Below, one piece after another: positions 1 through 7,100 of a DNA stretch of 15,798 bases (position 1 is its first letter; each line of letters starts with the position of its first letter). Origin of the DNA: Bacteroidota bacterium (GTDB lineage: Bacteria; Bacteroidota; Bacteroidia; Bacteroidales; Prolixibacteraceae); the NCBI GenBank assembly GCA_023412195.1, contig JAEYNZ010000004.1:1-15798 (forward strand). The letters are read 5' to 3'. Below the pieces are notes generated by a model. That model did not search any database. It saw nothing but the letters and a program-made list of their open reading frames with translations, and was not told the DNA's origin. The position numbers and the translations under genes are program-made.

Positions 1-116
1 CGCACGTTACCCATTGAAATTTGTTTTGCTTAATTTTTATGCCCCTAATTTACTAAAAATCAAAATTTTATATTAATATTTTTGCTCGTATGAGATAAAA
101 GTTTTTAATTTGTTAA

Positions 117-1511
117 AGTAGAATTAAAGACCCTGAACTAACGAGTAAATTCAATGAAATAGACAAATCTTTAAATAGCAATGTAGAACTTAGAAAATTC
201 AGGAGTTACATTGAAGAAAATCAGGAAATTATAAAAGAATTTGTTGACCTCTTAAATTTCAGAAAAAAACTTATATTGCATTACTTAGCAAATTACAAAA
301 GCGAATATAACGTTCTTTTAAAACTTCATAAGGAGACATCGGAACAAAGAGCAAAAATTATAGAAGAAGCAAAAAAGGAACAAACTCAATGGAAAGAAGT
401 TATAAATATTTTTAAACGAAGATTCACAGTTCCATTTGAAGTTCATATAAAGAATCAAGAGGATGTAATATTAAATAGTGAGCCTGCTTCATTGTTATTT
501 AAATATACAGATGGAAATGGGCCTGATGATACGAAATTTCTCGGCGGTTCGGAGTTACAAGAATTTTTAAGTACAGGTGAACAAAGGGTATTTTACCTTT
601 TGAATATAATTTTCCAAATTGAAAATAGAAAGAAACTTAATAAAAATCAACTTGTAATTGTTGACGACATTGCTGATTCATTTGACTACAAGAACAAGTA
701 TGCAATAATTGAATACTTAAAGGACGTTTTGGATAATCCACATTTTTTTATGATTATCTTAACCCACAATTTTGATTTTTATAAGACAATTAAGAGCCGA
801 TTAGGTTCTAAAATAAATTATCAGGGTAATTGGATTACAATAAGAAAATCAGGAGAAATAGAGCTAATAAAAGGTGAGAAGAAGGATGTTTTTCCAATAT
901 TGCGTAGTATATACGATTCATGTGATTTTACTTTCATTGCTTGTATTCCTTTTGTAAGAAACTTAATTGAATTTACAATTGGAGACGACAACGATTATTA
1001 TTTTTTACTTACCTCATTGTTGCATATAAAGCCTAAAAATATTGATCGAGGAATTGATAAAACACAGGAAATTACTGTTAAAGCCGTTTTAGATATTTTC
1101 AACTCTGTTTTTGGGCAAACAAAGGCAAAAGCTAACATAACCGATAAGGTATATGACTTAGTATTGTTAAAAGCAGAAGAAATTAATAATCTAGCAGATG
1201 GGAATCCATTAGATATTAAATATAAAATCTGTATTTCAATAGCAATTAGATTGATTGCAGAAAACTTTATGATTTCAAAAATTACTGATACCGAATTCCA
1301 TAAAAACATTTTGAAAAAAGAAACAGGCAGAATAGTAGAGAAGTATAGGCGTGAATTCCCTGCACAAACAAATAATATTGGAATTTTGGATAGAGTTATT
1401 TTAATGACAGCTGAGAATATTCATCTTAATTCATTCATGTATGAACCACTAATGGACTTAACTGACGAACATTTGAAAACTTTGTACAATGACGTAAAAA
1501 CATTAAATTGA
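117..1511 (+). pseudogene. 5'-truncated ABC-like AAA ATPase (defence-type), C-terminal half
   Basis: The open frame runs from just after an in-frame TAA at 114-116 to TGA at 1509-1511. The only convenient start is a TTG at 276, yet the frame upstream of it (117-275) still reads as charged helical protein, so the coding homology begins before any start codon. What remains holds the ABC-type signature LSTGEQ (about 567-584), a Walker B strand with two Asp (LVIVDD, codons at 663-668) and an H-loop LTHNFD (about 759-776). The Walker A half, expected several hundred residues upstream, is absent. The C-terminal end (NIHLNSFMYEPLMDL) resembles tails of AAA_13-like ATPases found in antiphage loci (family knowledge, recalled). 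Without a P-loop it cannot be a functional ATPase alone. I infer a remnant whose 5' end was lost by deletion or recombination near base 116. Confidence 0.7.
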
Positions 1512-1557
1512 AAAGAAGGCCAGCTCATAATCGAGGGGACAGCTAACGGACGGTAAT

Positions 1558-1586
1558 TTGGTCTCTTCCAATTTTGGTTTACTTTG
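1558..1586 (+). promoter_or_regulatory. Possible Bacteroidota-type promoter for the 1689-2826 cassette
   Basis: TTG at 1558-1560 is followed 18 bases later by TTACTTTG (1579-1586), one mismatch from the TAnnTTTG -7 consensus. The spacing is one base shorter than usual. It would give a leader of about 95 bases before the ATG at 1689. This is weak and rests on pattern match only. Confidence 0.22.
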
Positions 1587-1688
1587 ATTGTAGAGTTCCA
1601 GCTAAGGAACGAATTTCGGCATAGATGAGTTTGTGTTGCGTCATACAAGGATTTTTGCATCGACATTCAGGATTAAAAATAACTTAAT

Positions 1689-2144
1689 ATGGACAATATA
1701 GAATTTTTAAGTGGAGCTCCTAAATTTATCACTAACAGATTCAATTCTGTAAACAAATATGTTTGGGAAATTTTATGTCCAGAACAAAAAAGGAATGAAT
1801 TGATAAGAAAAAAAGTAACAAAAAAAGCTAGAAAACAAGAATTTGCAAGATTAAAAGAAATAAGCAATGAAGCATCAATTGTTGTGTTTATTTTTTTACT
1901 TAACAAGTTTTTTATTGATGGATCTAAAGCCGCGAAACATGCAGTAGATACTTTTAAAGATCTTAATGTTGAAGGTTTTTATATTGGGAGCAACTATTTT
2001 GCAGAAAGAAATGAAAAGGTAATTCAAGGTGAAATTATAGCAAAAAAGCTTATTGACTCTATTGATAATAGTCCTGCAAAAAAGCTAATATTGGAATCTT
2101 CCTATGTCTTTCAGATTATAGACGAATATAAGAAATTTATATAG
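1689..2144 (+). CDS. Hypothetical protein (151 aa), partner of downstream nuclease-like gene
   Basis: I do not recognise this family. The ATG at 1689 is the first start after an in-frame TAA at 1680. The protein is Lys-rich and mostly helical in appearance. A basic stretch (roughly residues 35-58: EQKRNELIRKKVTKKARKQE) precedes a short hydrophobic segment (IVVFIFLLNKFFI, about residues 64-76) that looks more like a buried helix or strand than a clear membrane anchor. No catalytic motif is evident. The stop codon lies one base before the next ATG, so the two genes should be translated together, and this protein may regulate, inhibit or guide the nuclease-like partner (inference). The AT-rich composition matches its neighbours and fits horizontally acquired DNA. 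Confidence 0.75.
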   Translation: MDNIEFLSGAPKFITNRFNSVNKYVWEILCPEQKRNELIRKKVTKKARKQEFARLKEISNEASIVVFIFLLNKFFIDGSKAAKHAVDTFKDLNVEGFYIGSNYFAERNEKVIQGEIIAKKLIDSIDNSPAKKLILESSYVFQIIDEYKKFI

Positions 2145-2145
2145 T

Positions 2146-2826
2146 ATGCCAGATTATCTATTTAATCAGTTAGAAGCAAAAAAGGATTTGTCAAAATTTT
2201 TCATGAATGAAAAAGCTGATATAAATAACTTTGGAAGTACAGTAAATCAGACTTTTGAAGCTTTTGTTTTTGCAAATGTAATTAAATGGTATCAAAATAA
2301 TAATTGGGAGGTAAAAATAGTAAACCCTATTAAACATGGTAAACCAGCATTTAATTTGAAATTTAATACTAGGGGAGCGCCTATAAACTACTCTTATGCT
2401 TTGTGTCAAAAAGGAAATAATTCATGCCAAATACGTCATGGTTTAAGAACACATACTAGATACCATAAAGAAACATATGGTAGATCAGCTAATATTGTTT
2501 GTGACATAGTTATAATGGAGAATATTGATATAAATTATTATACAACGGATACAGCTTTGCCCAACAAATTTCTAATTTCTTTTGGAGAAGTAAAGCATAT
2601 GTCGGCATACGCAGAACTAATAGCTAGTTTTATTGGATTAACCTTTGAATTAAAACCAGAGAATTTAAAACGATTGAGAATTAAAAACCGTAGACATCCA
2701 GATAATGTATCCTGTTTTTTATATGTAAGTGGATTGTTGTATCCAACAGCAAAAGGTATGGTTGAAACAATTGAGAGACGGAAATTTGACATAGACATAT
2801 ATTCGTTTGAAAATCCGATGAACTAA
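2146..2826 (+). CDS. PD-(D/E)XK nuclease-like protein (226 aa)
   Basis: The protein shows the core of a PD-(D/E)XK fold. A helix carries E38 (NQTFEAFVFANVI) and is followed by a strand (NWEVKIV). The acidic residue D120 lies in IVCDIVIM. The strand LISFGEVK supplies E148 and K150, and the next helix is SAYAELIASFIGLTFEL. The Asp-(27)-Glu-x-Lys spacing and hydrophobic strands fit a metal-dependent DNA or RNA nuclease. A central QIRHGLRTHTRYH segment (about 95-107) is a strongly basic and His-rich patch, possibly nucleic-acid binding. It starts one base after the stop of the preceding 151-aa gene. No methyltransferase or specificity subunit is adjacent, so it is not an obvious restriction-modification enzyme. 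It may be the effector of a two-gene defence cassette (inference). Substrate and target are unknown. The fold call is moderately firm. Confidence 0.72.
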   Translation: MPDYLFNQLEAKKDLSKFFMNEKADINNFGSTVNQTFEAFVFANVIKWYQNNNWEVKIVNPIKHGKPAFNLKFNTRGAPINYSYALCQKGNNSCQIRHGLRTHTRYHKETYGRSANIVCDIVIMENIDINYYTTDTALPNKFLISFGEVKHMSAYAELIASFIGLTFELKPENLKRLRIKNRRHPDNVSCFLYVSGLLYPTAKGMVETIERRKFDIDIYSFENPMN

Positions 2827-3062
2827 TAAATTTACAGAAGTAATTGGGATTTGTGAGAAGATGGTTAAACTGGCTCATTATCTTCATTTATCATTTTTAG
2901 TTCTTCACTTTCCATATTCACTACTTCAGTCCCTGTTATATATCCTTTGTAAGCATTCGGTAAACTCCGTATTGTTTCTTGTAACTTGTAACAAGAGCAT
3001 CCTGCTATGAGAGTTTCTCCAAAACATTCGGAGAACTTTGATAGGCATAGGAGACAGTAATG
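2827..3062. other. Gene-poor scar between nuclease gene and IS66 remnant
   Basis: No gene can be supported here. On the minus strand the frame that follows the IS66 TnpC stop codon stays open from 3062 down to a TAA at 2864-2866 (66 codons, including CSCYKLQETIRSLPNAYKGY). It lacks a well-placed start and I do not recognise it. It may be a fragment of a gene interrupted or fused by the insertion, or chance. No terminal inverted repeat of the IS was identified. Confidence 0.4.
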
Positions 3063-3486
3063 TTACTTGGTTTGATTTTGAAGTTTATAATTGTGAGGTA
3101 GCAATTCTGCCAGGTCTTTACTGTGTAATCATCATCGTATTATGGATGTTGTTCAGAAAGAAAACCAGCCAGTCACGGAAATTTACCTCATGTGCTTTAC
3201 AGCAGTTAAGCATGGAATACATAATAGCTGCATTTTCAGCCGACTCATGGTTATCGCAGAACAACCAGTTTTTTCTTCCGAGTGCGATAGGCCTTAATGC
3301 ATTTTCGCCAAGGTTATTGTCCATCTTCAGCCGTCCGTCCAGGTGATAGCGCGTGAGTTTATGGTAAAGGTTATAAGTATACCGGAGGGCTTTCCCGATC
3401 AGCCCTTTGGGCATTACTTTGGGATATTCATTGAGCACCCATTTTTCGAAAGCTACCATAATGGGGTAAGCCAGGCGGGAACGATG
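3063..3486 (-). pseudogene. IS66-family transposase (TnpC) C-terminal remnant, frameshifted
   Basis: The minus strand encodes the hallmark C-terminal end of IS66 transposases: YPKVMPKG-IGKALRYTYN, then LTRYHLDGRLKMDNN, NALRPIALGRKNWLF and NFRDWLVFFLNNIHN. Only about 130 codons of the roughly 500 expected survive, so the catalytic DDE core and TnpA/TnpB are gone. The tail is broken twice. After NNIHN the family sequence continues in a second frame (YDDDYT) and then in a third (KDLAELLPHNYK), ending at TAA 3063-3065. Upstream homology fades near 3486 after RLAYPI, behind an in-frame stop. It is dead and cannot transpose. It marks past insertion between the nuclease cassette and the 3515-3919 gene, and it may have trimmed the latter's 3' end. 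Confidence 0.88.
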
Positions 3487-3514
3487 TTAATCAGGCTGTT
3501 CAGACACTATGTTC

Positions 3515-3919
3515 TTAATAGGATTTAAGGAAATTCATTATTTCGGGGCCTTTGGATTTTGCCCACTCAAAAGAGTCTAAAAGATTTCTAATTACGTGAT
3601 CTGAACTTAAAGGCATGCAATAAGGATAAATACATATTCCATCGTATATGCCCCCTACTGAAATTTTCATCCCCATTTCACCAGATATCGAAAATTCATT
3701 TCCCAACTTTGATTTAATTTCAGTTAACTCTACATATTTTTTCCAGTTGTTTCTGTAGGCTATTACATATGAATCTATTTCCTTCGCATTAATTGTAAAA
3801 AATGTTCCGTTGTATCGAAAATCAGGACCCGGAAAATAAAATTGAATACGGTAGCTGTTTTTTGTCACTATTAAGTCACCTTGTCCGAATGGCAACTTTT
3901 CTTTATACTCTCCATTCAT
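3515..3919 (-). CDS. Hypothetical protein (134 aa)
   Basis: I do not recognise this family. The protein begins MNGEYKEKLPFGQGDL, is rich in beta-strand-like segments (YRIQFYFPGPDFRYNGTFFTI) and aromatic residues, and has a more helical C-terminus (NLLDSFEWAKSKGPEIMNFLK). There is no signal peptide, membrane segment or catalytic motif that I can see, so it is probably a small cytoplasmic alpha/beta protein. Orphan proteins of this size in accessory regions are sometimes immunity proteins, but nothing here shows that. It stands alone, divergent from the large helicase operon across 227 bases. Its stop codon lies about 30 bases from the IS66 remnant, so the C-terminus could have been altered by the insertion. 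A candidate promoter lies at 3946-3953. Confidence 0.65.
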   Translation of the reverse strand: MNGEYKEKLPFGQGDLIVTKNSYRIQFYFPGPDFRYNGTFFTINAKEIDSYVIAYRNNWKKYVELTEIKSKLGNEFSISGEMGMKISVGGIYDGICIYPYCMPLSSDHVIRNLLDSFEWAKSKGPEIMNFLKSY

Positions 3920-3945
3920 TTGATTTATATTTAGTTATAATAGGT

Positions 3946-3953
3946 CAAATATA
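3946..3953 (-). promoter_or_regulatory. Candidate -7 box for the 3515-3919 gene
   Basis: On the minus strand this reads TATATTTG, an exact match to the Bacteroidota -7 consensus TAnnTTTG, 26 bases before the ATG at 3919. The -33 TTG element is not convincing at the normal spacing. Confidence 0.35.
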
Positions 3954-3980
3954 GTCAACTTATACTAAAAGAAGGAAAGG

Positions 3981-4031
3981 AATTGAATTATTTTGGATTT
4001 ATGACTATGACCTTTAGTCGCTAATTCAATT
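3981..4031. repeat. Nested inverted repeats between divergent genes
   Basis: AATTGAATTA at 3981-3990 is the perfect reverse complement of TAATTCAATT at 4022-4031. Inside the 31-base loop, GACTA (4003-4007) and TAGTC (4015-4019) form a second stem with a 7-base loop. The position between two divergent promoters suits an operator or a structured RNA better than a terminator. Function is unknown, and AT-rich inverted repeats of this length can arise by chance. Confidence 0.4.
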
Positions 4032-4054
4032 AGATTTTATCCGATTTTCAGATG

Positions 4055-4085
4055 TTGTTTATAAGTAAAATGTTTATTAAATTTA
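4055..4085 (+). promoter_or_regulatory. Candidate promoter of the helicase/exonuclease operon
   Basis: TTG at 4055-4057 is separated by exactly 20 bases from TAAATTTA at 4078-4085, which matches TAnnTTTG except for the last base. This is the layout of Bacteroidota housekeeping promoters. Transcription would start near 4092 and leave a leader of about 55 bases before the ATG at 4147. That ATG has no Shine-Dalgarno sequence, as is usual in this phylum. Confidence 0.4.
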
Positions 4086-4146
4086 AGCTAAAATCTATAA
4101 GCCTAAAATATGCTGTACAAGCCGAATAAATTCTACCTCAAATCCT

Positions 4147-7100
4147 ATGACAGAAATAATCATCTCACCTAAAGTAGATTTTATCTACACTCCGGTTGCA
4201 AATTATGCAATTCAGCAAAACCGGGTTCCAATGATAAGAAAACTCGTAATTGAAAACCCTTCTGACGAAGATTTATTTGATTTAAAAATTGAGATAAGAG
4301 GGGAACCTGATTTTGTTAATTCATGGGAACATCGGATTGAAGTTCTTCCAGAAAAGCAAATAATTGAGATTGAAGTTAAAGGGCTAAAACTATTAGCGAA
4401 TTTTTTATCCGATCTTACTGAAAGATTGTCCGGAGATTTAATTCTTTCGATTTTCTCAAGGGATGAAATAATATTTTCTGAAAACTATAATATTGATGTT
4501 TTAGCTTACGATCAATGGAATGGGATCAGGATTTTACCTGAAATGCTGGCCGCTTTTGTAACTCCAAATCATCCTGAGATTTCTAATGTACTGCAAACTG
4601 CGTCAAAGATTCTTGAAAATTGGACTGGCAATCCATCATTTGATGCTTATCAAAGCCTAAATCCTGACAGGGTTAAAAAGCAGATGGGAGCAATTTTTGA
4701 AGCTATCTCAAGCCTGGAAGTTGTTTATTGTTCCCCTCCTGCAAGTTTTGAGAGTGAGGGTCAGCGAATAAGATTGTGCAATACGATATTCGCACAAAAG
4801 CTTGCTACTTGTGTGGATATGGCAATTTTATACGCAAGTTGTATTGAAGCAATTGGACTTAATCCTCTGTTAATAGTAATTAACGGACATGCATTTGTTG
4901 GTGCGTGGTTAATTGATGACACGTTTGCTGATAGTGTCAATGATGATGTTTCTTTGCTAAAAAAGCGGATTGCACAAGGGATAAACGAGATTACGCTGGT
5001 TGAAGCTACCTGCATGAACGCCGGGCACAGGCAATCATTTGATGAATCAATTAATTTAGCTAATTATAAATTAGTGAAGGAGGAAGAATTTATCCTCTTT
5101 ATTGATGTAAAAAGAGCAAGGTTTAGTGGAATAAAACCACTACCCCAAAGAATTAAAACGTCCGATGGATGGGAAATTATTGAAGATAAAATCAGCGTTT
5201 CCAGGGAAAGTCAGTCACCCGACATAATTGTTGTCGGTGAAAAGATAGAAATTCCAGAATCAATACAATTCACTAAACAAAAACTCTGGGAAAGAAAATT
5301 ATTGGATTTAAGTCTTCGGAATAACCTTTTGAACTTGCGGATCACCCAAAGTACAGTTCAATTATTTTCTGTTAATCTCAGTGCATTTGAAGATGCACTT
5401 GCTGATGGCGAAGAATTTCAAGTTTTGACAAAGCCAGATGAATGGTTTAATCCAAACACGCATTCAGGGGTTTACCAGCAAATAAATATGTCTGACCCAA
5501 TTGTTGACCTTTTAAAATTTGACCTTTCACATAAACGGCTTCGAACGTATCTAACTGAAGCCGAATTAAAAACTGCACTGACAAAACTTTACCGGTCTTC
5601 CCGCTTATCATTGGAAGAAAATGGAGCAAATACGCTATATCTTGCATTAGGGTTCTTAAAATGGTATGAAACACCCACCAGTGAATTAGCACGGTATGCC
5701 CCTATTTTACTTTTACCTGTTGAAATCATCCGAAAGTCTGCACAAAAAGGATATGTAATTCGAGGCAGGGAAGAAGAAACTTTAATGAACATCACTTTAT
5801 TGGAGATGCTTAAACAAGATTTCAGCATAACCATTAATGGGTTGGAAGAACTCCCCCGGGATGATAGTGGAGTGGATGTAGTCAGAATCTTTAACATCAT
5901 TCGCCGGGGAATTATGTCTCAACCAAAGTGGGATGTGGAAGAACATGCATTTTTGGGTATATTTTCATTTAGCAAATTCATTATGTGGAACGATATTCAC
6001 AATAATGCTGATAAACTTAAAGATAATAAAATCGTAAAAAGTTTGATTTCGGGGAAACTGGAATGGGATTCAAAAGAAGTGACCCCTGAAATTGATTTAG
6101 ATAAAAAGTATTATCCCTCTGAAATTGCTTTACCAATAAGTGCCGATTCAACTCAACTGGAAGCAATCTGCGCTGCAACCCAGGACAACAGTTTCATTCT
6201 TCATGGTCCTCCGGGAACGGGAAAATCACAAACAATAACCAATATTATTGCGAATGCACTATATCAGGGGAAAAAGATTCTTTTTGTAGCTGAAAAAATG
6301 GCGGCATTGACTGTTGTTCAAAAACGGCTGGCAGATATTGGACTTGATCCGTTTTGCCTTGAACTTCATTCCAATAAAGCAAAAAAATCTAATGTTTTAG
6401 AGCAACTCAGGAAAACTACAGAGATTGTTCGAAAGTCTTCCCCTCTTGAATTCTCAACAGAAGCAGAAAGACTTCACAATCAAAGGTTAGAATTAAACGA
6501 ATATGTTGAAGCATTACATAAAAAACATTACTTTGGTTTCTCATTGTACGATTCATTTACCGGTTATGCTGAAATTGGAAATGTACCTGATCATATTAAT
6601 TTTGACGAGAAGTTCATTGCAGAATTAACAAATGAGAAGTTTGTTGAGTTATCTGATAAAGTTGAAGAATTACAAAATGCGGGAACGTTGTGTGGTCATC
6701 CACATAATCATCCTCTCGCACAAATTGCGACTAAAATATATAACCAGCAAGCTAAAACTACTGCGTTTGAACTAATTTCAAAATATATTGAATCACTTGA
6801 CAAAAAGATTCAAAATCAAAAACAGCTGTATGAATTATTTGCGTTTGATCCAACAGATTTTAACAAGGAGAAAACAGAAAGTTTAGAAAAGCTTTGCAAA
6901 ATAATAAAGGCTTTGCCTGACTCTCCTGCAACATTAATAAATATTGAACAACCCGAAAGAAATCTTTCTCATATTATCGAGTTAGCCCAGCACGGAGAAG
7001 AGCGAGATGCCTGTCGCGATTCAATTTTAAATGCGTTTTCTAAAAGTATGTTAGATTATGATGCGGAACAAGGGCTTAACCAATGGAATGCAGTTTCACA

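Noticed and set aside
1421..1666. Minus-strand frame of 81 codons across the gap after the ATPase remnant
   Set aside because: It overlaps the coding tail of the ATPase, is low in plausible structure, and has no recognisable family.
2146..2826. Type II restriction-modification system
   Set aside because: No methyltransferase motif is encoded anywhere in the window.
2872..3010. Small plus-strand frame starting at the ATG near 2860 with hydrophobic residues
   Set aside because: It has no recognisable start context or family. Its hydrophobicity comes from AT-rich sequence, and a longer minus-strand frame overlaps it.
3038..3346. Plus-strand open frame of about 100 codons
   Set aside because: It lies opposite the IS66 TnpC remnant, whose protein motifs are unmistakable on the minus strand.
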